Part shown: positions 1 to 12,135 of the stretch, one piece after another | How positions within the stretch are numbered: the stretch's first letter is position 1 | Layout: each line of letters opens with the position of its first letter | Assembly (NCBI RefSeq): GCF_007655135.1 | Contig: NC_045134.1 | Coordinates: 10,684,982-10,748,981, forward strand | Source: Punica granatum | Taxonomy: Eukaryota; Streptophyta; Magnoliopsida; Myrtales; Lythraceae | DNA: 64,000 nt | Reading direction: 5' to 3' | Program-made: the position numbers and the translations under genes | The notes under the pieces: model-generated | Told to the model about the DNA's origin: nothing | Database searches by the model: none | Seen by the model: only the letters and a program-made list of their open reading frames with translations

Positions 1-1500
1 CTGATTTGATTACAAATCAGATTGGGTGCTTGGCGTCCTCGTTGTTTCCAGCAGAGGGGTAGACCAAGGTATTTGTCTGCGGGTTCCATATCAGCTAATT
101 GCAATCGGATAGAGAACAAATTTCTGATGCCCCTTCCAGTGTTTCTGCTGAACAAAACACTTGATTTATGAAAATTAATTTGCTGACCTGATACAGCCTC
201 ATAGGCCGACAACATGCGAGTAACAGACACCAAATTCGACCTTGTTGCCTCAAGGAGCAAGACACTATCATCGGTGAACAATAAATGTGATATTCCTTCC
301 ATAGTTTTTTGTGGTCTCACTCCCTGAAGCTGTCCTTGTCTTCGTGTTGCGAGTAAATTTTCTGCTAAGGCATTGGAGCAGAGATTAAACAAGTATGGGG
401 AAAGAGGATCGCCTGGCCGGAGGCCACGTGATGAGTTAAAAGTCTCGGACATCCGACCATTCACCAGTGTAGAGAATGAAACTGTAGAGATACGCTCCAT
501 AATCCAGTGGGTAAATTGGGAGGGGAAGCCCATATGAGTAAGCATCGCTTCAATGCAGTTCCAATCTACCCGGTCGTACCACTTGCTCATATCGAGTTTA
601 ACTGCTGCTAGACCTTTCGTTGTCCTTCGACACAGGTGAATCACATGAAAGAGTTCTTGGGCTAGCAGAACATTATCTATGATAAGTCGGCCCGGAATGA
701 AGGCACTCCGGAAGGGAGAGATGAGGCCAGGCAATACAGTTCTCAGTCGGGTGGCTAGTACCTTTGATATACTCCTGTAAACAGTGTTGCACAGGCTTAT
801 CGGTCGTCAATCATGGATATGGGCTGGGGAATCTTTCTTCAGAATAAGGGAGATTAAGGTGCTGTTGACCTCTCGAAGCATGTGTTCATTGTTGAAGAAG
901 TGAAGGACTGCATTAGTAACTGTGTTCCCGATCTCAGGCCAAAGCTGTTGAAAAAACGGAGGAGGATATCCATCTCGTCCCGGAGCTTTGTCTGGTCCCA
1001 TCTGGAAGAGCGCACTTTTAACCTCCTCAGCAGTTACTGCCGAAGTGAGCTGTACCTGCTCTTGGGTGGTCGAGCGAGCTTGTACTTGAGCCAAGAAATT
1101 CATCGGGTGTTGAGCAGGTGCAGCAGTAAAGAGAGTTCGATAATGCGTGACCACCTATTGTTGAATGTGAGCATGATCAGTAATCCACGAGGTGTCATCC
1201 TGTTGAAGCCACAAGAGTCGGTTTCGATGTTGGAGGACGAGAGTCCGGCCATGGAAAAACTTAGCCTTCCGATCACCTTCTTGTAGCCATGTATCCCGTG
1301 ATTTCTGCATCCACATAATCTCTTGGCGATGGTATAATTTATCGAGTTCGCATTCAGCCTCGATTTCTTCCTGGACACTAGAAGTGGAAGAGCGGAGCAT
1401 ACTAAGTTTATTGCGTACCTCCGATATTTGATCAGGCAACCATCCGAAGGTCGAACGATTCCATTGCTTCGATAAGTGTCCAGTATGCCCCAGTTTCCTG
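1..1500 (-). pseudogene. LINE (L1-type) reverse transcriptase, broken and cut by the window edge
   Basis: Reading the minus strand from about 1500 down to 1 gives the reverse-transcriptase part of a plant L1-type non-LTR retrotransposon ORF2. In order one sees a linker with EGDRKAKFFHGR, the RT entry motif KAPGRDGYPP, then RPISLCNTVYRSISK, SAFIPGRLIIDN, a GDPLSPYLFN motif and the catalytic block LLFTDDSVLLLEA, where LINEs usually have FADD. It ends at KYLGLPL at the window edge. Two in-frame stops interrupt it: a TAG near 1155 just before VVTHYRTLF, and a TGA near 806 just before RPISLCN. The remaining 268 codons to the edge are open. The endonuclease half and the 5' end are not recognisable upstream of about 1500. 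This is a dead copy. The family call rests on motif order and is secure; the boundaries are approximate. Confidence 0.88.
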
Positions 1501-4312
1501 TAAAGAATAAAAACAGCAGAACCTCTGGCAGGGAGTTCCCATCCTTGTCGTAGAGTTTACAGGAACGTAGGATGGGTGAGCCACATGGACTCAAAATGGA
1601 AATTGATGTAATAATAATGTATACGCCTGTTTATTAATTAAAAACTCCAAAAAGATTATAATGATTTCTTCGTCATTTTTGAATATATACATTCTTTTCA
1701 TAAAGATAAGGAAGGAATTTTTATTAGCCAAAATATTATAATAAAATTAATAATAGAAAGAAATTGATAGATGGGAGAGAAAAAAGAGATAATGAAGGAA
1801 GAAGCAATGGCAAGGGAGAGAGAGGATGAAGAATGGGAGATTTTTATAATATAAATCATAAGAACGAAAAATATTAAAAAGGTATAATTTTGACCATTTA
1901 AATAATAAAAAAGTAAAATATAGTTACTTAAATAATCAAAAATCAAATACCTAAACCACTATGGATATAAAAGTTCAATCTTCTTAATCGGTGTTTTATT
2001 TCATAAATTATAAATTAAGCCAAGTAAATTGTAATTTTGGCATAATGTAAGAGCTGAAGTACTTATCGATATTACAGCAATGAAATAGCAAGAAAGTGTT
2101 CAAAGTTAAAGGGAAAAAAACTCGACGAAACATGTATTATAAAATTTTACGTAAATTATTCATTGGCTTTCAAATATAAGAAACTAAACACGTTATACTA
2201 CCAATTTGAATACCATGTTTTGCCAATCATATTAAAGAATGTCCAATATATTTAATTACTTTAAGTAAATAGTCTGACCTTAATAAACAAGTCATTTAAG
2301 CTGGTCGGTCAATTGAGTCTGTCAATATTTTGTTCGAGCCAGATTTAAAACACTAAATATAAGAGGTAATTAAAAAGGTGGAATTTTTTTTCAATGAATG
2401 GTTCGAGTCGGTTCATTTAGGCTGATGGGTAAATAGAGTTACCCGCCGTCTTGTCTGCGTCGGATTTAAAGACACTGAAAGAGGAGGAAATTAAAAAAAA
2501 GGCAAAATTAGAAAAAAGAAAAGGGGGCAAATGATATGGGGCTTGAGCCAAGGTCCAACACTCAAGTCAAACAGGCCCGAAATATTGGACCTAGCAAATA
2601 CATCAAGCCTGATCTCGTTTGAGCCCATGATTCCTTTGACCTTGACTGGGTGGGCCCAAACGGCCGCTTTTTCAAATGGGGACGCCCTATATAAGGTAAC
2701 TTAGGACACCAAAAAAAAAAAAAGGAAGGGTATAACAGAAAACCCTATCATAAAGTGAATATTTCTTTTTGGACACCTAGCTGACTTAAGCGATGGAAAT
2801 TTGCCTCGTGAGATACCTAAAGCAACTTAGTAATTCATTCTGATTGTCATATCAGGTGTTCCCCGCACAATAATACAGTTTTCTTTCTCCTTTTCCATGC
2901 ATCAGTTCTGAAATTAGGCCAAAGAGACATGTCCGGTTAGACGGAGAAAGTTATGGATTCTAGATCATTTCTGTTGCGCTTCAAAGAGAGCTTGATGTTG
3001 GACTGTGATGGTGAATTTAGGTGTAATGAATAAAATATTTTAAGGTCGTTGGAGACCGGATTCGATAGAGATCTCATATTTGTGTACTATGGTTTAATCT
3101 CAAGAGGGAGAGAAGCCGTGTTTTCTGTTCGTGACCCTCCACATTTTTCGGTAGAATAGCATGGCCTAACCCCAATACAAACTAAATTAAATCAAGAGAA
3201 ACATAGACATATGGGGCAGGGACGTTCGATACATCATCATTGGAAGCAGAAAGAGAGAGCTCATTGGCATCACATGTGGCCTAGCTTTTGTTTGAGTACA
3301 AAACTAGTGAGCGAGTCAGCGCACTTGTTGGCTTACCCGAGTCGATGAGAACAGAAAAAAGAAGAATTAAGAAGATGATGACCCTTCTGTTAATTTTAAA
3401 ATCTGCTGGTGGTCAGATAGAATGTATACTATCTCTGTAAATGTCGATGGAAGAAAAAGTATTTAAGGGAATCGTCGAGAACATAAAATAGCTGGTGTGG
3501 TAAAGATGAAACCTCAATATGCTACAAAAGTAATCCAAAGCATCAAGACCACAAAGGTGATATTCAACAAGAAAAATAAAGAGACAAACTGAAGAACATA
3601 ATTGATAGTGATGGTTCCGCTCCTTATCAACTAAGCTTTTGGAGTGAATATACGTCTAAGTACTTATAGGTCTAGTTGAAATTTATCAAACTTATAATAT
3701 AATAATACTTATATAGATAGATTAGAAATAAAATATGGAATATTGTGCTAAAAAATCAAATCTATGAATTTTACGGTTTTATATATTTGCTTTTCATGAC
3801 AAGTCAACTCACGAAGAAAAACTTAATTTTGTTAAACACAGATGCAAAGGTGGCAACAAAAAAAAGAAGATAAAATCGGATAGAAATGCAATTTTATACA
3901 ATTAAAACTGTGAAAATTAAAGTCTATCGTGTTAAAAATCAGCTAATTTATTCCAATTTCATAATCCAATATAAGAACAATTAACTGAATCTTATGATTA
4001 ACTCAAAACTATAGAGTGCACAGCTTAAGAAAAAAAGGAATCAATTTATATTTCCTCTGATCTCAAATTTACATTATTTCCATCTTTATAAAACCGCAGC
4101 TACTCAAACATACCTCGTTGGAGCTCTGTTTATTTATTTATTTTTTATGTTCGCAAACATAATCCTAACTCATTTCCATGTGGCCTTTTCAGTAATAGTC
4201 TGTAATGCTTTACATGAATACGAAAGGGCAAAAAAACAAAAAAACAATGATGTGTGTACATTATGTAAATCCATGAATATTTTGACAGGCGACACGTAAA
4301 AACAACCAATCT
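1501..4312. other. AT-rich intergenic DNA, no gene seen
   Basis: There is no ORF with recognisable protein content and no clean repeat boundary. The stretch near 3020-3120 has a box resembling a pol III B box (GGATTCGATAG) and could be a SINE relic, but I could not pair it with another copy. Confidence 0.6.
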
Positions 4313-4508
4313 AAGGTTTGACCAATCGATATTATTACAAACCAAATTGCAAAATACAGCTATTCTCATTCATTTTCTAACAATTAACAGATATCTTGGC
4401 ACGATTACCTCTTGCAATGGGTGCGCCATGTGAGAAACATAACATCTATATCGACGTAACCCCAAATTCGCACCAATATTCCTTACCAAGAGGGAATCTA
4501 TCTTTATC
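4313..4508 (+). repeat. Old duplicated segment, partner at 11603-11815
   Basis: This stretch is recognisably similar, with substitutions and small indels, to 11603-11815 in the same orientation. Shared blocks include ATCGATATTATTACAAACC near the start and CCTCTTGCAATGGGTG followed by ACCCCAAATTCGCA in the second half. It is non-coding in both places. It may be a decayed local duplication or two copies of an unrecognised low-copy element. Confidence 0.7.
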
Positions 4509-4555
4509 AATAAAGTTTTGACGATTACAACAGTAAATTAAATTAAACAAGATGA

Positions 4556-5427
4556 AAACCCGGCATTGTGCAGGAATGATTAACAATTTTTTTATAGAAA
4601 GTAATATTTAAAATAAATATATTATGAAATTTTTTTAAAAAAATTTTGATTTAGAAATTGTTTCAATTGAAAATTAAATGATTGAGGATCTAATTTTTAA
4701 ATAAAAGTAAATTAATACAAAATTGAAAAATAATGAAAAGAGAAGATAGAGAATATACTTACAGTTATAGATAATCGAGTGGAAAAATAACACCTCAAAA
4801 TTTCATATGCTACAAATAAAAAATAAAGTAAAAAAAAATATAGATAGACTCAAATTTTACTAGAGAAAGAAAATTATAAATTTTTTGAGTGAGGGAAACT
4901 TCATTTTCCTTTACATTTATTAGCCATATATATTATATTCGTAAAAATAATAAGGAAATATTGTAGTATCTATAAAAAGATTTTCTTCCTACCGAAAAGA
5001 ACACCAATTTTCTTAATGTTTATATAATATATATACCTATCTGAAGATTGTTTATACAAAAACAAAATCTTTTGATTATAAAGAGAACTCTTCAAGTAAT
5101 GAAGTAGTTGTTATACACAAATAGTTTATTGAGATTTATATAAGTTGAAAAGTCAGAAAAAGAATTTAAAACGTAAAAACTAATTCTGTACTATTTCTTT
5201 CAATTTAAATTTGTATCATAATAATCTAAAAATTTCATGAAAAGTCGACCTAATATATGTATATATATATATATATAATCTTAGATTATTAAGTTTAATT
5301 TTTAATATACATATATATATATATATAATTTGAGATGCAAAGTATATTTCTTAAATACTCAATGACATAGATTATATATAAGTCATATATACATGAATAT
5401 ATCTTTTCTCGATATTAAAGGCATACA
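4556..5427. other. AT-rich intergenic DNA with (AT)n tracts
   Basis: Nothing coding was seen. TA dinucleotide microsatellites occur near 5250-5330. Confidence 0.6.
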
Positions 5428-5436
5428 TACTATTTA

Positions 5437-6057
5437 GGGCAAATTACACAAAAAAAACCTAAATTTTGTAAAACGTTTCAGTTTTGTCATAAATTTTGTT
5501 TTGTAACAAAACAAACCATAAGTTTTCTAAATTATTTTAAAAATAACCTCCGTTATAAATTCTGTCAATTTTACATACGTGGACTGTTAACTTCAGACAT
5601 AAATCAATAAACAAATGAGATAGGATAAATAAAAAAAATTCAAATTTTCAAAAAAGTCTCAATTTCATCATAAATTTTGTTTGTAATGAAAAAAACCATA
5701 TGTTTTTGCTCCTAAAGTCGGCCCCGGTTAGCATCTCCTGTTAAGGACCATTTCTGAGAAATTTTTGAAATATGTATTTTTTTTAAATTACAAATCAAAA
5801 TTTGAAACAAAACTAAGACTTTTATGAAAATTTAGATTATTTTTTTTAAAGAAAAGAGAGGATGATAAGATGATGTGTAAATTTTGTGGGTCCCGCGAAG
5901 TCCACGTAAGCAAATAGACGGAAAACTTAACAGAATGGTAATGGAATGTCAAATCTGAGACGATTCTCAAAACATGTAGTTTCTTTTGTTACAAAACAAA
6001 ATTTAGGAAAAACTGAGACGTTTTACGAAATTTAGATTTTTTTTGTATAATTTGCCG
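5437..6057 (+). mobile_element. Mutator-like MITE copy 1 (621 bp) with 9-bp target duplication
   Basis: The left end starts GGGCAAATTACACA and the right end is its inverted match, finishing TATAATTTGCCG. The terminal inverted repeats extend imperfectly for more than 60 bp through the shared blocks CTAAATTTTGTAAAACG and AATTTTGTTTTGTAAC. The element is flanked on both sides by the identical 9-mer TACTATTTA (5428-5436 and 6058-6066). Nine-bp target duplications are the hallmark of the Mutator superfamily. It encodes no transposase, so it would be mobilised in trans. A second copy in the opposite orientation lies at 10335-10797. Confidence 0.85.
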
Positions 6058-6066
6058 TACTATTTA

Positions 6067-6901
6067 AGATAATTATCTTGGGAGAGAAAAACAATTAGAA
6101 AGTATACTTTCCTCATAGATGAATTAGCATATAATTTTCATGTATAACTAACATGTGGTGAAAATAAAATATATATGGAAATATAATAATTCAAGGATTT
6201 ATCTAATAGTACCTAGTATAAGATTATATAAATATAAAATATATAGTAAATATGAAAAATAATATTCAAAATTAATCATGTAAGATTAGATTAACACAAA
6301 GTTTATATTGTATATCATTTTTGAATTAGGAAAAGAATTATTGACAACTAAAATACAAAATTTACAATGGAGAGTGATGGAAAAGACTTAAGTTGTATTA
6401 CAAATTCTTTGTTCCAAGAATTTTCTAGAGAAATCATAAAACTGTATAAATTGGGCAAAAAGTAATTAATATTTAGAGAAATATTCTGAAAACTATAAAA
6501 AGAAAATTGAATATATAAAAATCGATGTATACCGTGATGGACATGGCCTTCTTTTTATGATTAGCTAATACTAATCTCCATCAACCTTCCCTGATTTGTT
6601 CATCAAACAGTATAAAGCTAACCATAGCAATTTTCAATCGAACAAAATATATTATCTATAAAAAAATTAAACCCACTTAACTACTCTTTTAAGTAAATAT
6701 GCTAATACTCATCAAAATAACATTAATAAGATAGCTTATAATAAATAACTAATAAAACTTGTAAGGTAAAGAAGAACCTTTGCATAAAGCTTGGAGGATA
6801 GGCAAGAATATTTACATGTCGTAGGGATTTTTGTTTGCGGGTGAATTTGGGGCCACTTGGAGTATGGATTTTATAGTTAATATGTATATATATATATATA
6901 T
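6067..6901. other. AT-rich intergenic DNA, no gene seen
   Basis: No recognisable coding or structural element is present. A TA microsatellite at 6884-6901 directly abuts the next element. Confidence 0.6.
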
Positions 6902-7633
6902 GGTAAATTGCACTGGTAGTCCAAAATGTTTTATAAATGTTTCATTATGGTCCAAAAAGTTTTTTTCGTTGCATGATGGTACAAAATGTTTCAAAGTTGT
7001 TTCATGATGATACAAACCGTCAACTCGAACTTGATGCCGTCAAACCGACGCTGACGTGGCTACTATGTGTTACATCCTTACTGACGTGGCCGAAAAATTT
7101 TAAATAATTCTAAAAATTTAAAAATTTACAACTTTTAAAAAGAATTCTAAAAAGAAAAATTTTTTTTTTAAATTTTAAAAACTTTTAAAAATAATTTTAA
7201 ACTTTTAATTTAAAATTAAAATTTAAAATTTAAGATAATTTTTATTATTTTAAATTAAAATAATTTTAATATTAAATTTTAATTTTTTATAAAATTATTT
7301 ATAATTATTTATAAAAATAAAAAATATATTTTAAAAAATATATTTATATATTTATATTTTTTTCTAAATTTTTACTATTTTTTTGTATTTTTATTATTTT
7401 TAAAATTTTATTTTCTCTTAAATGACGTAGCGCACTATGATTGGTTTCACGTAACAAAAGTGACACATAGGATGCGCCACGTCAGCAAAATGTTAACGAC
7501 GTTATGGCCAATTAGCGGTTTGTACTATCATGAAACAATTTTGTAACATTTTGTACCATCATGTAACGAAAAAAACTTTTTGGACCATAATGAAACATTT
7601 GTAAAACATTTTGGACTACCAGTGCAATTTACC
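6902..7633. mobile_element. Non-autonomous terminal-inverted-repeat element (732 bp)
   Basis: The left end GGTAAATTGCACTGGTAGTC is mirrored by the inverted right end at 7614-7633, and the inverted similarity runs imperfectly for more than 100 bp (TCCAAAATG, TTTCATTATGGTCC, AAAAAGTTTTTTTCGTT). The interior from 7090 to 7430 is extremely AT-rich and non-coding. The flanks are TA-rich, so the target duplication cannot be read with confidence; 8-9 bp matches with one or two mismatches exist. It is likely a MITE or foldback-type DNA transposon, probably Mutator-like, but the superfamily is not settled. Confidence 0.75.
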
Positions 7634-8130
7634 CATACATATATATTATGTATGTATACACAGGCACCGTTTCCAGATAATATAGTTTACCTTATAATAT
7701 AATTCTAGAAATACACTTAGACTTACCGACTAATGTAGTATTGCAATATATTTCTTATATATATATATATATTGATATAATGCGATCATCATAATATATA
7801 ACATTGCATTGACTAACATAGCATTGCCTCTCTTTGTTAAACTCGTGCAGGTTATATATATAAATTGCTACAATTTAAAATTTCCTGAAAAATAATTAAT
7901 GTATGTAGTCTACTGCAAATTTTGTTTTCTTGTATATATTATGCTATATGCAGGTAATATATATATTCTACTATGCTTAATGAAATTTGTTAAAACATAA
8001 ATAATAGCGTAGCAAAGCAAGTGAGCTCCGTTTCTTCTTCTTTTTTTTTATGATGTGGCGGCGTGAGGATTGACTTCGTGATTCATTTTCACAATATATA
8101 GATTAAATCATATTCTACTAAAGTTTCCTC

Positions 8131-8657
8131 TACACAGGTGACGCCAGAGAATAAAACGCTAATTAAAGAAACCGACTGCAACTCAAACCAAACAGGTGAT
8201 GATCATTTTGATGCCCATGCTGCCTTGCTTAAATGCATAGCTCTTACCAACAAAGTAATGGTTGAGCAGATTCAACTCCCGTAATAAGGAGAAGAGCATA
8301 AGTTCGAGTCTTAGGAAGCGTACTTGTTGGAAGGAAAATTAACCTTAAATACTTGATCCTTGGAATTGCAATAGCAATGTTTTTTTATAATTTTTTATCA
8401 AAAGCGAGTGTAGTGCAGACTCTCGCCTGGTAATCAAGAGGTTTCAGATTCAATACCCAGTGTGATTACCCGTGCCCATTTATTAGCTATTAGGATTTCT
8501 ACTTCATTGTATTAGACATACAGGCATCCCTTGTAATCGAAATCACAGCCCTTCTTTTTCCATTTCATGCAATTGGGCCCTAATTTCAAACACGGCAAAA
8601 AAGGCAAAAGGCCTCTTATAATTCAAGATGAAAATTTTCAGATTATAAAAATAGAAA
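8131..8657 (+). repeat. Old duplicated segment split by a SINE, partner at 11905-12135
   Basis: Positions 8131-8215 and 8555-8657 together resemble the continuous stretch 11905-12135. Shared blocks are AGAGAATAAAA, GATGATCAT versus GACGATCAT, CATTTCATGC, CTAATTTCAAACA and ATTATAAAAATAGA. In this copy the two halves are separated by about 340 bp that includes SINE copy 1, so the duplication came first and the insertion later. A copia fragment starts immediately after the last shared block. Confidence 0.6.
8405..8540 (+). mobile_element. tRNA-related SINE, copy 1
   Basis: The head resembles a tRNA gene (GCCTGGTAATCAAGAGG followed by a degenerate B box and CAATACCCAGTG). It continues into a tRNA-unrelated body (CCGTGCCCATTTATTAG, TAGGATTTCT) and ends near TTGTAATCGAAA. 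The same head-body-tail order occurs at 11093 and 13551 in the same orientation. A pol III-transcribed SINE that moved by target-primed reverse transcription is the simplest reading. Confidence 0.65.
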
Positions 8658-8679
8658 ATATACACCCCGAGCCACTGGA

Positions 8680-8802
8680 GATGTTCGAGTGGAGAAGATC
8701 AACACTCTTGAGAATCCCGCAGACATGATGATAAAGAGTCTTCCTGTTTCGAAATTCGAGCATTGCCCAGACTTGGTTGGAATCCCGCAAAGATTGACTT
8801 AG
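8680..8802 (+). pseudogene. C-terminal tail of a Ty1/copia polyprotein
   Basis: A 40-codon open stretch on the plus strand reads as the end of a copia RNase H domain. It carries the hallmark ENPADM block followed about ten residues later by [10 protein letters not shown] and then a TAG stop. Everything upstream (integrase, reverse transcriptase, most of RNase H) is gone, and the stretch joins unrelated duplicated DNA at about 8657. A polypurine tract and an LTR follow at the expected distance, which supports the identification. The fragment is too short to place in a copia lineage. Confidence 0.75.
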
Positions 8803-8875
8803 GTCATCGGGGCCTTTTGGCAAAGGAGGCATATCATTTATGGAGTATTGGAGAATTCAAGTTAAGGTGGAGATT

Positions 8876-9427
8876 TGATGAGTGTGGCTCGAATTCTCAT
8901 CCCAAGACTTCAAGACAATAGGAAAGACCTAAACTGAGGACAGTTGATTGCAATACTACAGACAACCAATTGCAATTTCAATAGGCTGAAGACAAAAGCC
9001 ACATACAGTAGAATGTAATAGCTCACGCAGTTGATTGCATAAAGTAGCAAAATGTCTGAGCGAAATCTAGCATAATCACAACGGATTTGGCTAGTGTGTT
9101 ATTTTCTTGCTCAGTTGATTTCTTTCATGTATGGAATTTACTTTCCCCGATTCTTTTCTTCTTGTATAAGATTATATAAGGGGTGAGAGTGAATGAGAGA
9201 TTATCCAGAGAGAACATTGTAACTGGGGTTTGGGAAAACACTATGTACTCCATGGCTTCATCGCTCAAAGTAAAAGAAGAATTGGCAAACCTCCTTTGCT
9301 AGTGGACGTATGGTTTGCACATAGCTGGCCTGAACTATGTCCAAGATTGTGCAAGCTTCTCTTCTCTTATCTCCTTTTAATGGTTTTGTCGAGATTATCA
9401 TGAGTTAGATCCCTTTCGATCCTTACA
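8876..9427 (+). mobile_element. Orphan copia 3' LTR
   Basis: A purine-rich tract (AAGGTGGAGATTT, 8864-8876) is followed by TGATGAGTGTGGC. The sequence has the look of a copia LTR, with a TATA-like TATAAGG near 9172 and the usual leader text. It plausibly ends at TTACA near 9427 (TG...CA). No matching left LTR exists in the window, so this is a truncated 3' end. The right boundary is uncertain by about 30 bp. Confidence 0.55.
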
Positions 9428-10324
9428 AATTGGTCCCAATACACTATCGATCCCAACAAGTTGAGAGATGTCTCTCTTTGTTTCTGTTCCTTTTCCCTTT
9501 CGTTGGTAGGAAGAAACTGAGGTAGAAATGTTCCGCCCAAATGTCAATTCTCGAGGATGGATACATGCAATGTTTGTAGAAATGTTCCGCGCAAAAGATA
9601 TTATCTAATGGAAAGTTACTGCCGACTTTTCCTAAATCGACCCGGTTCATCCATGATTAATAAGGGCAACAGCGATGAGTGCACAATACGTTTTGAAATT
9701 TTCACGCCTTAGTCGATAAATGCATAACCTCTGTGGATGGAATTCATAGTATTAGAAAGATAAAGTAAACTTCAGAGACAAAATAAATGTCTGAGACTAC
9801 TGAACATAGATAATAACCACCGCACAACATCACCATGTATAGCTTTGAGATTGCGAGTTGAAAAGCAAAATTTCACACGCATATATACATCGGCTTTGCA
9901 TAGACATAAAAGTAATTCAGGCCTTATTAACTCTGTCAGGCCCAGCTCATATTAAGGCCCATTCTAGAAATGACCCAGCTCGGCCCAAGTATATCTGAAA
10001 TAGTTTTTTTTTAAAAGGTGAATTTACTTATTTATTTTTTCAATTGTTAGGGGGTGGGTGTTCTCCCCATATATAGCTTACTTTACTGTTTACAAAAGGA
10101 AAGCAATGAGAAACAAAATATCTTTCTACTAGGTTTTTAGTCCTTACGTATTTGTAGATAAAAAATTTACCATGAAGAACTGAATTTACGAATATAAAAT
10201 AAGAAATAAAAGTTAATAATAATTTTAAATTAAAACATTTATCAATCTTTTTTATGAATAAGTTATCATATCAATATTTTTAGTGAATAAAAGAGGAAAA
10301 CTATATATAAATTTTAAAAAGATT
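9428..10324. other. Intergenic DNA, no gene seen
   Basis: No recognisable gene or repeat structure was found. Confidence 0.5.
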
Positions 10325-10334
10325 TAGAAAAAAA

Positions 10335-10797
10335 GGACAAATCACACTAAAAAACCTAAATTTTGTAAAACGTCTTAGTTTTGTCCTAAATTTTGTTTTA
10401 TAACAAAAAAAAGTCGCATGTTTTGAGAATCGTCTCACATTTGACCTCCCGTTAGCATTCTGTTAAGTTTGCCGCCTATTTGCTTACGTGGATTTCACGG
10501 GACCCACAAAGTTTACACATCATCTGATAACCATATAGTTTTTTTCATTACATACCAAATTTATGATGAAATTGAGATTTTTTTCAAAATTGGAATTTTT
10601 TTTATTTAATCTTATCTTATTTGTTTATTAATTTATGTCTGAAGTTAACAGTCCACGTATGCAAAACTGACGGAATTTATAACGAAAGTCATTTTTTAGA
10701 CAATTTAGAAAACTTATGGTTTGTTTTGTTACAAAACAAAATTTATGACAAAATTGAGACATTTTACAAAATTTAGGTTTTTTTGTGTAATTTTCCC
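10335..10797 (-). mobile_element. Mutator-like MITE copy 2 (about 463 bp), inverted relative to copy 1
   Basis: This is the same family as 5437-6057 but in the opposite orientation. The internal block GTTAACAGTCCACGTATG here is the reverse complement of the one in copy 1. The ends are inverted repeats (GGACAAATCACAC... and ...GTGTAATTTTCCC). It is flanked by TAGAAAAAAA on both sides (10325-10334 and 10798-10807), a 9-10 bp target duplication blurred by the A-run. It is about 160 bp shorter than copy 1 and has no coding capacity. Confidence 0.82.
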
Positions 10798-11092
10798 TAG
10801 AAAAAAAAGGTATACATAATCAAGTTATATCGTACTCTCTAAAACACAAATTATATAAATAAAAGGAAGAGAATATAAAAAATTACCTAATTTTGGGAAA
10901 ACAACATGATTCATTTTGTTGTTTGGAATCTTAATTCATGATGATCTTGATCAAATGATTTTTTTTTGTAGGCTTTGATTAAAATATGCCAATTGACCAG
11001 TATGAAAATATCGAACAGATTTCTTTTCTAATCTAACTTTCAGGATTGGATCATATGGATCAATTATTAAAAATTTAACCGGCATGAAAAAT

Positions 11093-11249
11093 AGAGTGTA
11101 GCGCGGTAACGTATACTCTTGCCTGATAATCAAGATGTTCCATATTCGATATTCAATAGGACTACTCGTGCCCCTTTATTAGTTATTAGGATTTCTATTT
11201 TATTATACTAAATTTCTTTCATTGTAATTGAAAAAAATAATAATAATAA
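11093..11249 (+). mobile_element. tRNA-related SINE, copy 2
   Basis: A tRNA-like head (GTAGCGCGGTAAC, TTGCCTGATAATCAAGA) is followed by the shared body CCCCTTTATTAGTTATTAGG. The end TTGTAATTG runs into an A-rich (TAA)n tail at 11230-11249. A tail of this kind is expected for a SINE and is clearest in this copy. Confidence 0.7.
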
Positions 11250-11602
11250 CCGGCTGGACCCCAACTAGAGATATTCCAACATTCCTTTTCTAGGAGACTC
11301 GTTTGCGTTTCATGGTTGTACTGTGAAAATTGATCCATGCTGTATGTAATCTAATTAAATTTTCTCAGAACTTGTTTGGATCACAGGAGATGGAGGATTA
11401 TGATTGTGTATTAGAAACTCTGTAATTGTCCTACCTCTTCATAATCTCCTGCCCGCGAACTAAACAAGCTCATAAAGGTCAGTTCAACATTAGTACGTAA
11501 CTCTCTATGTGAATTCGAATAGCGATATAAAAAAAAAAGAAAAAAGAAAAAGATGAGCATAGACATCAATCGAATGTCAGCACATAAACAACTGTGTTTT
11601 AA

Positions 11603-12135
11603 TGTTTGACCGATCGATATTATTACAAACCGAGTTGTGAATAATACAGCTCTTCTTTTTCTTTTTCAACTATATATATATATAAAATACGGTTAGTGTA
11701 TAATTTGGCACGACACCTCTTGCAATGGGTGAGGCATGTGAGGAACATAACATTCCTATCCAGAGAACCCCAAATTCGCATCAATATTCCTCACCAAGGG
11801 GGAATATCTTTTTCTCTAAAAATTTGAAATTTTCTTCGTTAAGCGGTAAATTGAATTATATTAAATTAAGTATATAAAATTAAATTAAATTAAATATCAA
11901 ATTGAAGTTTCCTTTGCATAGGCGGCGCAAGAGAATAAAAGCTAAAGATTTCTTTTATAGAAAAAGCTGAAGAAATTGATTACAAGTCAAATCGAACTGG
12001 TGACGATCATCGTGATTCACATGCCGCCCACTGTTTAAATTGAAACCCTCCTCCATTTCATGCGATCGGACACTAATTTCAAACAGTGCACATAGAAGGA
12101 AAAATGGGATCATTTAATTTCAAGATGATTCGGAT
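11603..12135 (+). repeat. Old duplicated segments, partners at 4313-4508 and 8131-8657
   Basis: 11603-11815 matches 4313-4508, and 11905-12135 matches the two halves around SINE copy 1. Here the segments lie close together, so this copy may be nearer to the ancestral arrangement. No coding content is visible. Further on, 12300-12400 resembles 53982-54120 through GTAGTTGTATT, CCCATGTGA and TTACGTATTATAT. Confidence 0.6.

Noticed and set aside
882..1594. Plus-strand and out-of-frame ORFs over the LINE
   Set aside because: Shadows of the reverse-transcriptase frame on the minus strand.
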